Shown: positions 15,798-25,086, counted from the stretch's first letter. The stretch: 64,000 bases of DNA from Shouchella xiaoxiensis (GCF_016907895.1 NZ_JAFBCV010000005.1:1-64000), one strand, 5' to 3'. The notes: generated by a model from the letters alone, not told the origin. Program-made: numbers and translations.

Positions 15798-17699
15798 TTA
15801 TTCTTCATCATCTGAATCAGTTTCCACTAAATCTTGGTTATCGGGCTCGTAGAAGCGGAGTAAATCTCCATAAATCACCTTATCGGAAAACTCTAGGTCT
15901 TGAGTAGCCCGTGGCGCAAACTCTTCGCAAGCAGCCTGCTCCTCTTCTGTGAGTGGTTCTCCCGTTTCTTTATCGTAACAAGTGTTATTTGTCCAAACCA
16001 CATCGTCCGTAATAAAGCTACCGTTTCGTAAAACAGCATATGACTCGTTATCAGGTGAAAAGAGATCTGATCCAAATTGAATGTCTTGCTTTGTCGTCAT
16101 TCCAAGTAAATGCATCAATGTTGGCTGAATGTCGACTTGCCCACTTACCGTATCAATCACTTCACCTTCATGACCCGGAATGTGAATGAATAGGGGAACA
16201 CGCTGTAATTGAACCGTGTCAAACGGTGTAATTTCATCTTGTTCTAAAAAGCGTGCCATCGCGTTGTTGTGGTTGCTTGAAATCCCGTAATGGTCTCCAT
16301 ATAAAATAAAGATGCTATCTTCATAAAGCCCTGCTTCTTTAATATCGTTAAAGAATTCTTCAACAGCATAATCCATATAGCGAACAGTCGGGAAGAAACG
16401 GTTTAATGTACCACTACCATAGTCGCCTTCATCAATCATTTTATCCTCTTCATCAAGCTCGAATGGAAAGTGGTTGGTTAACGTAATAAACGTTGTATAA
16501 AAAGGCTGTGGTTGTTCCTTTAACAAATCGATTGATTGCTCGAAGAACTCTTTGTCTTTTAATCCCCAACCAACTGAATTCTCTTCAGTAACATCATAAT
16601 ACTCCACATCATAAAAATGATCATAACCTAGCGTATCGTAAACAACATCTCTATTCCAGAAGGTTCGATTGTTTGCATGCATGACGGAAGAATAGTAGCC
16701 ATTCTCACCTAAAATTTTTGGTGTCGCGTTGTAGTTGTTTTGTGCATGTGTGAAAAACACTGCTCCACTGCCTCTTCCAAACATGGAGTTAGCGACGATA
16801 AACTCAGAGTCAGATGTTTTCCCTTGCTCCGTTTGATGATAGAAATTCTCGAAATAATAACTTTCATCTTTCAGTTGATTTAAAAACGGCGTTATCTCTT
16901 GCCCCTCCATATCATTATCAATGACGAAGCTTTGAATCGATTCGAGTGAAATCATAAAGACATTTTTTCCTTCAGCTACACCGAACATGTCAGGATTAGG
17001 CTCTTTATGATTTGCTTGAACATAGTTTTTCACTTCAATGATGTCAGAACTATCTGCGAGCACGCGTTGAGCTCTCGATTGTGATTGAAGGAAGATATCG
17101 TAAATATGAAAGTTAAACACACCAATGTTCTTAACAATCATATCACGGTCAAATGACCGCGTAAGTAACTGTGGTCGCTCCGTTTGAGCAAGTGTTAAAT
17201 TCCCTAAAAATAGCAAGACCGCAAGCGCAGCAATTAAAACGGGCTCTCTCTTTAACCGGCCAACAACAGGAACTTTTTTACGTGCTACAAGCACTGCAAG
17301 AATTGCAACATTGGCAAATAAAAATAGGTCCCAAATACTCATCAATTCAAACACGCTTGACGATAAATCTTGCATGTTATTTGTTTGTAACAGAACAGGC
17401 AATGTTAAAAAATCTGAATAAAAACGATAAAACAGTAAATTACCATACAAAATAAAAGAACCAATGAATGATAAGACAACAACCATTACGTTTCTCGTTT
17501 TATTCTTAAACAGAAGCGCTATACCAAGTAACAAAATAGATGAACTGATTGGATTAATAAATAACAAAAATTCCTGCATCATATTTTCTGTTGGAATTGT
17601 AAACGCAACTTTATAAAGCACATAGGTTGTAATTGATAATAAAGCGACAGCTAGCCAAAAGAACTGCAATCTTCTTATACCAGCTTTTATTTTGTTCAT
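15798..17699 (-). CDS. ltaS: lipoteichoic acid synthase (LtaS type)
   Basis: A 633-residue membrane sulfatase-fold enzyme that polymerises glycerol phosphate from phosphatidylglycerol on the outer face. Five N-terminal TM helices (about 1-180) are followed by an extracellular domain. That domain has the metal-binding Glu in FMISLESIQSF, the catalytic Thr in GKTSDSEF, and later metal residues in LYGDHYG and near HFPFELDEED. The C-terminal tail is very acidic. The paralogue (LtaS, YfnI, YqgS or YvgJ type) cannot be fixed from sequence alone. Solo gene with its own terminator. Confidence 0.92.
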   Translation of the reverse strand: MNKIKAGIRRLQFFWLAVALLSITTYVLYKVAFTIPTENMMQEFLLFINPISSSILLLGIALLFKNKTRNVMVVVLSFIGSFILYGNLLFYRFYSDFLTLPVLLQTNNMQDLSSSVFELMSIWDLFLFANVAILAVLVARKKVPVVGRLKREPVLIAALAVLLFLGNLTLAQTERPQLLTRSFDRDMIVKNIGVFNFHIYDIFLQSQSRAQRVLADSSDIIEVKNYVQANHKEPNPDMFGVAEGKNVFMISLESIQSFVIDNDMEGQEITPFLNQLKDESYYFENFYHQTEQGKTSDSEFIVANSMFGRGSGAVFFTHAQNNYNATPKILGENGYYSSVMHANNRTFWNRDVVYDTLGYDHFYDVEYYDVTEENSVGWGLKDKEFFEQSIDLLKEQPQPFYTTFITLTNHFPFELDEEDKMIDEGDYGSGTLNRFFPTVRYMDYAVEEFFNDIKEAGLYEDSIFILYGDHYGISSNHNNAMARFLEQDEITPFDTVQLQRVPLFIHIPGHEGEVIDTVSGQVDIQPTLMHLLGMTTKQDIQFGSDLFSPDNESYAVLRNGSFITDDVVWTNNTCYDKETGEPLTEEEQAACEEFAPRATQDLEFSDKVIYGDLLRFYEPDNQDLVETDSDDEE

Positions 17700-17849
17700 A
17701 TCGCTAGTCTCCTCCCAATTAAAACGAGATCAGCTCTATTTCTTTTGAGCGGTTACTTTTCCCCGTTTTGTATCTACAAGCAATCAGTTTATCAAAAAAA
17801 ATTTGACTTGAATATAGTTCCACAGACATAACGAACTTTCACACCAGTT

Positions 17850-18626
17850 TTACATTTTCTTTACAATTTGAAGATATTCTTCAAAAGTGATTGACTGATT
17901 ATATATGTCAGCTGCGATTTCTCCAACATACCTCAAATGCCATGGTTCATATTGATACCCCGTTATCTCTTCTTTCCCTTCTGGATATCGGATAATAAAT
18001 CCAAAAAGGTGAGCGTGATCAGCAACCCACATGCCTTCCTCAGTTAGGCCGAACTGTTTCGTTAATGAAAAATTAACCTCGTTTGAGGATATATCTACTG
18101 CTAGTCCCGTTTGATGTTCACTATATCCTGGCTTTGCCACAGTTGTTTGATCATAGCCATGCGTTAATTGTGCATTTTGGAATAATTCATATTGCCTTAA
18201 ATAAGGACGGTAGCCAGAGTTAAAATAGAGGATATGTCCGATCTCCTCAGCGGCTAGAAATAATTCTTCTACTGCTTCTGCAGCCTCGCGTCTTAAATAG
18301 GATCGCTCCTCAACTCCACTATAGGGATAGCGAACGTTGGCAACAACTAAGTCATCAGGCTCATACAAAACGGGTAAGCGATTGGCGTGATTTACATTTA
18401 CAGTTACATTTTCTGGGTTCATTATGATGGCTTGGCCATTTAGCTTAATGGTTTTATTTATTTCTAAAGCCTGTATTGTCGGCATTTTAACAACGTCTGA
18501 AGAATCTAAAGTTACCTTCTTTGGTAAAGCAGCTACTTGATATGCATTAGAGCATCCTGATGTAAAAATTAAAGATAAAAACACAAGTGCTACAAGTTTC
18601 TGCACTACCATCACCCATACTTTCAA
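17850..18626 (-). CDS. VanY-type D,D-carboxypeptidase lipoprotein (M15B)
   Basis: A 258-residue lipoprotein with lipobox TSGC (Cys25), a spacer to about 90, then a VanY/peptidase M15 domain. The zinc ligands are in SEHQTGLAVDIS (about 174-185; His and Asp) and EPWHLRYVG (near 236), and NSGYRPYLRQYELF (about 146) is the family substrate motif. It trims the terminal D-Ala of peptidoglycan stem peptides, as for B. subtilis YodJ. Solo gene. Confidence 0.88.
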   Translation of the reverse strand: MKVWVMVVQKLVALVFLSLIFTSGCSNAYQVAALPKKVTLDSSDVVKMPTIQALEINKTIKLNGQAIIMNPENVTVNVNHANRLPVLYEPDDLVVANVRYPYSGVEERSYLRREAAEAVEELFLAAEEIGHILYFNSGYRPYLRQYELFQNAQLTHGYDQTTVAKPGYSEHQTGLAVDISSNEVNFSLTKQFGLTEEGMWVADHAHLFGFIIRYPEGKEEITGYQYEPWHLRYVGEIAADIYNQSITFEEYLQIVKKM

Positions 18627-18786
18627 TAGACCAAACTCATACCTTCCTACTCATAAAGGTACTGCATTTACAAATGTACCGAACATTCCTGAATTTGTCA
18701 CCTGACGAGTTATAATCCGCCTTTATTTTATGTTCGCTCTAGCCTGTTTATGTTAATTGTTACACGTTATTTCTTATCCAAAATTT

Positions 18787-18813
18787 AGGGTGACATTTGT
18801 ATTTTGTTACCCT
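18787..18813. promoter_or_regulatory. inverted repeat, possible operator upstream of 18918 gene
   Basis: AGGGTGACA (18787-18795) and TGTTACCCT (18805-18813) form a 9-bp dyad with one G-T pair and 9 bp between. It is 105 bp upstream of the next ATG and 160 bp from the VanY gene start. It resembles a repressor or activator site more than a terminator, as there is no T-run. Nothing else stands out in the 290-bp intergenic region. Confidence 0.4.
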
Positions 18814-18917
18814 GTTGATCTATACGTAAACATTTATTAGCAAAAAAAAAGAAGTGTATGGAGAGTTAAAGAGGGGAACTAAGAAAACTAACAACGTTTG
18901 TAAAGGAGTTTTTAACT

Positions 18918-19226
18918 ATGAACAGAGAACGCTATTATGTAACGGTAGATATGGCTATGTTGCAAATTTCCGACCTGAAATTACCCGATAACACCATTCA
19001 ATATGAAATTTACGCCACAAGTAAAGAAGTGGATCAAATTCAAGCGTTAATTGATCAAATTCGTTCCGAAGACTTTCGCCAAGAGGAAGTTTTCCAACGT
19101 CCTTTTCAAGAAAAAGAAGCAGACCGGGATAAAGATAGAACAGACAATGAACTTCAACAACTGTATACCATCATTTATGATCTAGGGACGATTGAAACAA
19201 AAGAAGTTGTGAAAGATTTAAAATAA
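18918..19226 (+). CDS. conserved hypothetical protein, 102 residues
   Basis: A soluble 102-residue protein without signal or TM segment. It begins MNRERYYVTVDMAMLQISD with alternating strands to about 45, then a helix, then a charged linker (QEKEADRDKDRTDNE, about 68-82) and a final helix. AAAGGAG is well placed before the ATG, and a terminator follows, so it is a single-gene unit. I do not recognise the family and assign no function. Confidence 0.65.
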   Translation: MNRERYYVTVDMAMLQISDLKLPDNTIQYEIYATSKEVDQIQALIDQIRSEDFRQEEVFQRPFQEKEADRDKDRTDNELQQLYTIIYDLGTIETKEVVKDLK

Positions 19227-19239
19227 AATCCTTGCAAGA

Positions 19240-19265
19240 GTTGCTAAATTAGCAGCTCTTTTTTT
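19240..19265 (+). terminator. terminator of the 18918 gene
   Basis: AGAGTTGCT/AGCAGCTCT stem with a 5-nt loop followed by TTTTTTT. Confidence 0.8.
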
Positions 19266-19284
19266 GATTTTTGTGATACAATTT

Positions 19285-19298
19285 AGATAACGCTTTCA
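19285..19298 (+). promoter_or_regulatory. cre-like site before the YesL-type gene
   Basis: AGATAACGCTTTCA matches 12 of 14 positions of the CcpA consensus TGWAANCGNTNWCA, just after a TACAAT -10-like hexamer (19277-19282) and before the start at 19317. YesL proteins are often in sugar operons, which makes CcpA control plausible. Confidence 0.35.
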
Positions 19299-19316
19299 AA
19301 AGAGGTGGTATCTTCA

Positions 19317-19955
19317 ATGGAAATGAACGGATTAATGGGTGGTATTTATCGAGTAGCAGAGTGGATTATGCGTCTCGCTCTATTAAATTTGTTATGGCTT
19401 GGTTTTACGATTGCAGGACTAATTGCAGGAGGGTTATTTCCAGCGACTCAAGCTGCGTTTGCAATTTCAAGGCAATGGATTAGAGGTGAGACGGAGCTCC
19501 CAATCTTTAAAACGTTTCTCACTTACTTTAAAAAAGATTATTGGAAAGTGCAGAGATTAGGTCTTTGTCTAACTGCGATTGGATTTATTTTACTCATTGA
19601 TTTATTGTTTGTTTACAATCATACCAATCCGTATATCGCCATGCTATCACTTCCGTTGCTCTTGTTGAGTATTCTTTATGTCCTTACATTCTTTTATTCA
19701 TTTACTGTTTTTGTACATTACGAATTAACAATTGGTAAATTACTCAAACATGCTGTTCTACATGCGGTTGTGCGCCCGTTCTTAAGTGTCGGTATGCTTG
19801 TTAGTTTGCTTGCAGCATATTATTTAATGTTTCAATTCCCTGGCGTATTACCTTTTTTTGGAGTTTCCATTCCAATCTTTTTACTTATGTGGTTTTCTCA
19901 TTCTGGCTTTATACGTAACGAAGAGAGGCAGAGAAGCCAAGCAGAAGCGGCTTAA
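19317..19955 (+). CDS. YesL-family (DUF624) membrane protein
   Basis: A 212-residue protein with about five TM helices and the DUF624 pattern (N-terminal MNGLMGGIYRVAEWIMRLALLN, then GLFPATQAAFAISRQWIRGE). YesL proteins usually lie next to sugar ABC transporters and two-component systems, but their role is not known. Here it is alone. The frame opens at a GTG (19305) inside the AGAGGTGG ribosome binding site; ATG 19317 is the likely start. A strong terminator follows. Confidence 0.82.
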   Translation: MEMNGLMGGIYRVAEWIMRLALLNLLWLGFTIAGLIAGGLFPATQAAFAISRQWIRGETELPIFKTFLTYFKKDYWKVQRLGLCLTAIGFILLIDLLFVYNHTNPYIAMLSLPLLLLSILYVLTFFYSFTVFVHYELTIGKLLKHAVLHAVVRPFLSVGMLVSLLAAYYLMFQFPGVLPFFGVSIPIFLLMWFSHSGFIRNEERQRSQAEAA

Positions 19956-19959
19956 TGCC

Positions 19960-20883
19960 TCAAATCCACAGCGTACTTCCAATTGGGAGTACTTTTTTTT
20001 GTTCTTCAGGAATGTTTTTTTTACGCCAATAATCATGAAGCTTTTTAAGCGCTTCCGGACCTGTGTCATCAGCTAATCGAAATGTTCCATAATGCATCGG
20101 AATAAAAGTGTTCGCCTGTAAATCTAAAAATGCTTCAACTGCCTGCTCCGGTTGCATATGGTCAATTTCCATAAACCATTCCGGTTCATAAGCACCAATC
20201 GGTAAAAGCGCATAATCAATCGCTTGTAACGTTTGCTTAATTTTTTTAAATTCATCAAAATAACCACTATCACCTGCAAAATAAACCGTCTTTGCTTGTG
20301 TCTCAATATGCCAGCCGCCCCAATGAGACTGGTTCATATCAAACAAGCCTCTACGAACCCAATGTTGTGCAGGAGTAAACGTAAATGAAACACCATTTTC
20401 TTTCCAATTGTCCCACCAATTAAACTCAAATACAGCTTCTGATGGGTAGCCTTTTTTTACAAATAAATGCTTTAATCCTGAGGGAATCAAAACTGTTGGA
20501 TTTCCTGGAATTAGCTTTAATGTCTTAAAATCAAGATGGTCAAAATGCCCATGAGAGATGAGAACATAATCAATTGCTGGTAAACTTGAAATCGGGAAAG
20601 GATTTGGGACAGCCCGTTTTGTAGTCCCCATAAAATTGGACCACACAGGATCTGTCAATATATTCATCCCATTTAACTGGATTAAAAAAGTCGCGTGTCC
20701 AATCCACGTAATTGAATTAAACTTCTCCATATGTATATTTTTAAATGATGGTGATTTTGTAAAAGCAATTGTTTCACTTAAATCTTTCTTCTTGACCATT
20801 CTTTCCTTGTACCATTTTATAAAATCAAGAAACGTGTGGTTATTTTTTATTTGATCAATGTTTTCATATCTCTTTCGCGTCAT
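19960..20883 (-). CDS. metallo-beta-lactamase-fold hydrolase (NAPE-PLD/UlaG-like)
   Basis: A 307-residue MBL-fold protein. Motifs: WIGHATFLIQ (about 75), the zinc motif HGHFDHLD (about 130), a further ligand in AQHW (about 190), the Asp in FAGDSGYFDEF and the last His in PMHYGTFRL near 275. It matches the group that includes N-acyl-phosphatidylethanolamine phospholipase D and many bacterial proteins of unknown substrate. Cytoplasmic, solo gene, divergent from the 20937 pseudogene. The reaction is hydrolytic, substrate unknown. Confidence 0.85.
   Translation of the reverse strand: MTRKRYENIDQIKNNHTFLDFIKWYKERMVKKKDLSETIAFTKSPSFKNIHMEKFNSITWIGHATFLIQLNGMNILTDPVWSNFMGTTKRAVPNPFPISSLPAIDYVLISHGHFDHLDFKTLKLIPGNPTVLIPSGLKHLFVKKGYPSEAVFEFNWWDNWKENGVSFTFTPAQHWVRRGLFDMNQSHWGGWHIETQAKTVYFAGDSGYFDEFKKIKQTLQAIDYALLPIGAYEPEWFMEIDHMQPEQAVEAFLDLQANTFIPMHYGTFRLADDTGPEALKKLHDYWRKKNIPEEQKKVLPIGSTLWI
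19973..20000 (+). terminator. terminator of the YesL-type gene
   Basis: GTACTTCC/GGGAGTAC stem (one G-U) with loop AATT and T8. It lies within the 3' end of the minus-strand metallo-hydrolase gene. Confidence 0.8.
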
Positions 20884-20936
20884 AGTAGACCTCGCTATAC
20901 TTTATAAATTTTTTCGTTATTGAAAGGAAGTCCGTT

Positions 20937-22107
20937 ATGCTTACTATATCACGTCAGACTGCAAAACGTTTTTTATATCAGAAAAAAGTAGCTCCCCTTT
21001 ATAAAAATACCCTTCAACTCTTGAGTGAATTAGAAGCGATTCAATTAGATCCTGTTTCAATTGTTGATAAAAATCATCATTTAACAGCCAGTCTGCGAAT
21101 ACCCAAATTATAAACCATCACAACTCGAATTGTTGTTAAAAGAAGGACATGCATTTGAATACATTGCTCAGGCAGCGTGTTTACTTCCTTTAACAGATTA
21201 CCCGCTTTTTGCAGATATACGCCACCATTTTTCACTTCGATACAAGGAAGAATTAAATCGTTATAAGGAGAGCACGTCCACCATCTTATCTCGCTTAGAA
21301 AACGAAGGCCCTCTTGCATCAGCAGCTTTTACATCGTTAAAAAAAGTGAAAGGCGGTTGGGACACCGATTTACTAACGACAAAAGAAACGAGTCATGTAC
21401 TGCAGCTTCTTTTTTATACAGGTGACATTCAGATTGTAAATCGAATTGGCGCAACACGCTATTTCGCTAGAACAGCTGATGTAATTCCTCATTCGATACG
21501 ACATCAAGAAAACGACATGAGTATGGATGAACGAGCACAACAGCTATTAGTAAAGTATGCACGAGCTTATCGCTTGTTCAGCTCAGATGATCCACGCTAT
21601 GGATGGCAAAGATTAACTGCAAGTCAACGAAAACAGTTCCATCAACGTAACATTGATTCTAACTTATTTACTTCTGTGACGATTGAAGGTGTAAAACGCC
21701 CATACGCGATTCTCACAAACGATCTTGACAGCTTATTAAGTCATTCAAGGGAACTTGAACCTTCCATACAATTTCTCTCTCCACTTGATCCTTTTCTATG
21801 GAGAAGAGAACGAATTGAGGATCTTTACTCCTTTGTTTACCGTTGGGAAATATACACACCAGCATCGAAAAGGAAGATTGGTCCTTATGGGATGCCTATT
21901 TTATAGAATGGTGAACTCGTTGGACAGCTTTCTAGTCATCATAATCGCGCCAATGGCCAACTAGTTGTTGAGCAAATTTATTTAGTAAAAGATTTCCCTA
22001 TGACAGAAGGAAACTTTGCAAATCTTGCAGCAGCGCTTGAACAACTCGCAAAGCGAATAGGAGCCTACCAGATAGATTGGGATCAATCGATACAGCACCT
22101 TGATTAA
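20937..22107 (+). pseudogene. YcaQ/AlkZ-type winged-helix DNA glycosylase family, disrupted
   Basis: The reading frame begins at ATG 20937 (AAGGAAG upstream) and encodes the family N-terminus, with LEAIQLDPVSIVDKNHHL near residue 35-55. It ends at TAA 21111 because of one extra base in the CCC at 21102-21104. In the next frame the protein continues with NYKPSQLELLLKEG and runs to PYGMPIL, where a TAG (21904-21906) replaces the expected Tyr codon. After it, NGELVGQLSSH and the C-terminal LAAALEQLAKRIG continue in frame to 22107. The intact protein would have about 389 residues. The family includes glycosylases that unhook DNA interstrand crosslinks. The two lesions and otherwise good conservation suggest recent loss. 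Confidence 0.9.
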
Positions 22108-22140
22108 AGTGCTAACTTGACTGTTAAATGGACAAAATAA

Positions 22141-22163
22141 ACGCCACCTAAAATAGGTGACGT
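22141..22163. terminator. terminator of the sugar isomerase/dehydrogenase operon
   Basis: ACGCCACCTA/TAGGTGACGT stem with a 3-nt loop; T-rich on both sides (TTTTTC to the right), so usable in both directions. Confidence 0.7.
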
Positions 22164-22169
22164 TTTTCT

Positions 22170-22910
22170 TTAGATGTTCTGTAAATTCTTATAGCTGATT
22201 TCAACACTTTCTAGTGGAGGACGTTCACAAACGTCTTGTTCTACAATAAAATAGGTTGTCCCAGCTTCTTTGGCCGCTTTAATGATGCCTGCAATATCTA
22301 ATCTACCTTCTCCAACTTCTGCAAACGTTTTTTCAGCTTTTTTCATATCTTTTAAATGGATAATAGGAACTCGATTCTCATGCTTTAACACATATGCTTT
22401 TGCATCATGATTCGCAAATTCCACCCAGAATGTGTCACACTCCAGCTTCATATTGCACGTTCTTGTATTTCTTAGCAAAATATCAAGACCGAGCTCATCA
22501 TCAAACTGATCAAATTCAAAATCATGATTGTGATAACAAAGCGTTAGCCCTGCTTCGCGCAGCGAATGGCCAATTGTCTCAAGCTCTTCCGCTAAATTAA
22601 AATAATCCGTTTTGTTTCTTCTCTCTTCCTCAGCAACAAATGGACAGACAACAAACTGAATGCCGACTTCTTTATGAAATGAAATTACAGCATCTAGGTT
22701 TGTTCGCAACTGGTCTAAAGGTACATGACTTGACCAAGCTTCTAAACCGATATCGTTAAGCATTGCTTTGATTTCAGTAGCACTGTTATTTCCAAACCCA
22801 GCAAATTCAACGGCGCTATAGCCAATTGCCTTTACCTTTTCAAGCGTTCCCTTAAAATCTTCTTCCAGCTCATTGCGCAAAGTGTAAAGTGCCAATCCTA
22901 GTTGTTCCAT
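22170..22910 (-). CDS. sugar phosphate isomerase/epimerase family (AP2Ec TIM barrel)
   Basis: A 246-residue TIM-barrel protein of the IolE/IolI-like xylose-isomerase group. It has YSAVEFAGFGN (about 30), the metal/substrate segment LCYHNHDFEF (about 122), LECDTFWV (about 153), IIHLKDM (near 192) and the final Glu in YFIVEQDV. Third gene of the operon, 14 bp after the dehydrogenase gene. Likely isomerises or cleaves a keto-sugar made by the dehydrogenase; the sugar is unknown. Confidence 0.82.
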   Translation of the reverse strand: MEQLGLALYTLRNELEEDFKGTLEKVKAIGYSAVEFAGFGNNSATEIKAMLNDIGLEAWSSHVPLDQLRTNLDAVISFHKEVGIQFVVCPFVAEEERRNKTDYFNLAEELETIGHSLREAGLTLCYHNHDFEFDQFDDELGLDILLRNTRTCNMKLECDTFWVEFANHDAKAYVLKHENRVPIIHLKDMKKAEKTFAEVGEGRLDIAGIIKAAKEAGTTYFIVEQDVCERPPLESVEISYKNLQNI

Positions 22911-22924
22911 TAAAGATTCTCCTC

Positions 22925-23965
22925 CTAGCCTATATTCTTAACAGAAACAAATGATTTTGACTTAGCTGATTCTAACGCAGCTAAAACAACGCGCAGGGAT
23001 TTTTTCCCTTCTTCACCTGTTATTAGCGGCTCTCTATTTTCTTTTATTGACGAGATAAACTCATCAATTACCCCACTTGTAACTTGACCACCAGCATCGT
23101 TTGTTGCAATTGCTCCCACTGTGTAGCGCTCTACCGTTCCGTTTGTAAGCTTCACAATGACTTGGACATTTGGATCGTCGTGAATTTCGAGCACACCCTT
23201 TTCCCCATAGATCGTCGTTGTGTTATCTTCACCTTTGTAATAGGTCCAGCTTGCAGCCATTGTTCCAATTGTACCGCTTTCCATTCGTAATAAAGTAGTC
23301 GCATTGTCATCGACGTCTGCATCTTTATCTAGCGTTTCAACAAAGGCAGCTACTTCTTTCACATCTTCTCCTAGCAACCAGCGAATTAAATCAATTTTGT
23401 GGACTCCTAGATCGCCCATCGCTCCAACAAACGCTTTATCTTTCTTCAAAAACCATGTATCTTTTCCTTGGATGCTCCAAGAATCAGCTCCGCCATGGCC
23501 AAACGTCGTTTTAAATGTTAGCGGTCGACCGATTTTTCCAGACTCAAGAATCTCTTTTGCTTTTACATGTGGAGGCATTAGACGTTGATTATGACCAATC
23601 ATAAGCTGAACATTGTTCGCAGCTGCCGCATCAATCATTTTTTCAGCTTCTTCTAATGATGTAGCCATCGGTTTTTCACAAAGCACATGGCATCCAGCAT
23701 TTGCTGCATCAATAGATACTTGAGCGTGATCGACATTTTGTGTGCATACACTGACTGCATCGATCTCATTTACATTTGCTAACATGTCTTCATGAGATGA
23801 AAACACATTTGTAACGCCGTATTGATCCGCCATTTTTTGAGCTACATCTTGATTTAAATCACAGAAAGCCACTAACTCTACATTAGGATTAGCTGCATAT
23901 TCTGGGACATGTCGGTGAATGGCAATCGAACCACAGCCTACTACCGCTACTTTAATTTTTGACAT
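22925..23965 (-). CDS. Gfo/Idh/MocA-family NAD(P)-dependent sugar dehydrogenase
   Basis: A 346-residue oxidoreductase. The N-terminal Rossmann fold has GCGSIAIHRHVPEY (about 10-23), and the active-site motif CEKPMA is near 95. The C-terminal alpha/beta domain holds the DLGVHKIDLIRWLLG helix with the catalytic Asp/His pair near 185-197. It oxidises a hydroxyl of a sugar or inositol with NAD(P). Middle gene, between two AP2Ec-fold isomerases 12-14 bp away. Confidence 0.87.
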   Translation of the reverse strand: MSKIKVAVVGCGSIAIHRHVPEYAANPNVELVAFCDLNQDVAQKMADQYGVTNVFSSHEDMLANVNEIDAVSVCTQNVDHAQVSIDAANAGCHVLCEKPMATSLEEAEKMIDAAAANNVQLMIGHNQRLMPPHVKAKEILESGKIGRPLTFKTTFGHGGADSWSIQGKDTWFLKKDKAFVGAMGDLGVHKIDLIRWLLGEDVKEVAAFVETLDKDADVDDNATTLLRMESGTIGTMAASWTYYKGEDNTTTIYGEKGVLEIHDDPNVQVIVKLTNGTVERYTVGAIATNDAGGQVTSGVIDEFISSIKENREPLITGEEGKKSLRVVLAALESAKSKSFVSVKNIG

Positions 23966-23977
23966 CTTACTTCCTCC

Positions 23978-24946
23978 TTACAGCCACCACATATCTGGGG
24001 CTGGCTCTTTCATCAATACTTGTTGAAGTGTATCAACAGCTTTTTGGAAACCTTCATCAATCGACATGAGCCCATCCTCATGTTCAATACTAATCGCTCC
24101 ATCATAACCAACTAAACGTAAGGCACTAATAATATCTGCCCAAGTTTTCACGTCGTGGCCATAGCCTACGGAACGGAAATACCAAGCACGATCCTGTAAA
24201 TTTGCATACGATTGCATATCAAGTAAGCCGTGCATATTGACGTTATCTTGGTCAATATATGTATCTTTTGCGTGGAAGAAATGAATTGCATTGGCTTTCC
24301 CTAATATTTTTATTGCAGCAACAGGATCAATGCCCTGCCACCATAAATGACTTGGGTCAACGTTAGCTCCTATTGCATCTCCACACGCTTCTCTTAGTTT
24401 CAACAAGGTAGCAGGTGAGTGCACTAGAAAACCACCGTGAAGCTCTAACGCAATTTTCACATCGTGATCGGCAGCAAAAGCAGCCATCTCTTTCCAATAT
24501 GGAATTAACTTTTCTTCCCATTGCCATTTTAAAACTTCACCATGTTCATTTGGCCACGCCGCAACTGGCCAACTAGGTTGTTTCGCCCCATCATATGCAC
24601 CTGGTGTACCAGAAAAAGTCGTTACTGTTGTAACACCCAATTTTTTTGCAAGTTTCACCGTTTGTACAAATGACTCATGGGACGATTTGGCAAACGCTTC
24701 ATCTGGAGTTAAAGCGTTTCCATGACAGCTTAGACTTGAAATTGTTAGCCCACGGTCATCAACTGCTTTTTTAAACGCTTTCAATTTAGACTCATCCGCT
24801 AAGAGCTCAGCTGGATCACAGTGAGCCGTTCCAGGATACCCTCCTGTGCCAATCTCAACTGTTTCTAGTCCTAGTTGTTTTACATGATCAAGCATTTCTT
24901 CAAATGGTTTCTCAGCAAACAATACTGCAAATACGCCTAATTTCAT
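23978..24946 (-). CDS. sugar phosphate isomerase/epimerase family (TIM barrel), 322 residues
   Basis: A TIM-barrel AP2Ec protein. Motifs: LETVEIGTGGYPGT (about 30), SCHGNAL (about 74), ALELHGGF (about 167), GANVDPSHLWWQGIDP (about 193-208) and the last metal Glu in ISIEHEDG near 292. First gene of the operon, with AGGAGGG before the ATG and a perfect cre box directly upstream. It pairs with the Gfo/Idh/MocA enzyme as in many sugar or glycoside degradation loci; substrate unknown. Confidence 0.85.
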   Translation of the reverse strand: MKLGVFAVLFAEKPFEEMLDHVKQLGLETVEIGTGGYPGTAHCDPAELLADESKLKAFKKAVDDRGLTISSLSCHGNALTPDEAFAKSSHESFVQTVKLAKKLGVTTVTTFSGTPGAYDGAKQPSWPVAAWPNEHGEVLKWQWEEKLIPYWKEMAAFAADHDVKIALELHGGFLVHSPATLLKLREACGDAIGANVDPSHLWWQGIDPVAAIKILGKANAIHFFHAKDTYIDQDNVNMHGLLDMQSYANLQDRAWYFRSVGYGHDVKTWADIISALRLVGYDGAISIEHEDGLMSIDEGFQKAVDTLQQVLMKEPAPDMWWL

Positions 24947-24961
24947 TATAAAACCCTCCTA

Positions 24962-24975
24962 TGAAATCGATCTCA
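24962..24975 (-). promoter_or_regulatory. cre box (CcpA site) of the sugar operon
   Basis: TGAAATCGATCTCA fits all 14 positions of TGWAANCGNTNWCA. It is 16 bp upstream of the first ATG, next to the ribosome binding site, so bound CcpA would block elongation. This implies repression of the operon by preferred sugars. Confidence 0.75.
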
Positions 24976-25050
24976 TATTTAAAGGTAACTCTTTCACACC
25001 TATTGTACTTCTTTTAGCGACTCTTTTTAACCCCCTTTTTCAAAAAAAAT

Positions 25051-25086
25051 AAGAATAAAAGTAAACCGAAGTTTACTTTTATTCTT
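25051..25086. terminator. bidirectional terminator, 16-bp stem
   Basis: Perfect arms 25051-25066 and 25071-25086 with a CGAA loop. A/T-rich flanks make it usable for the SDR gene on the minus strand. Confidence 0.8.
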
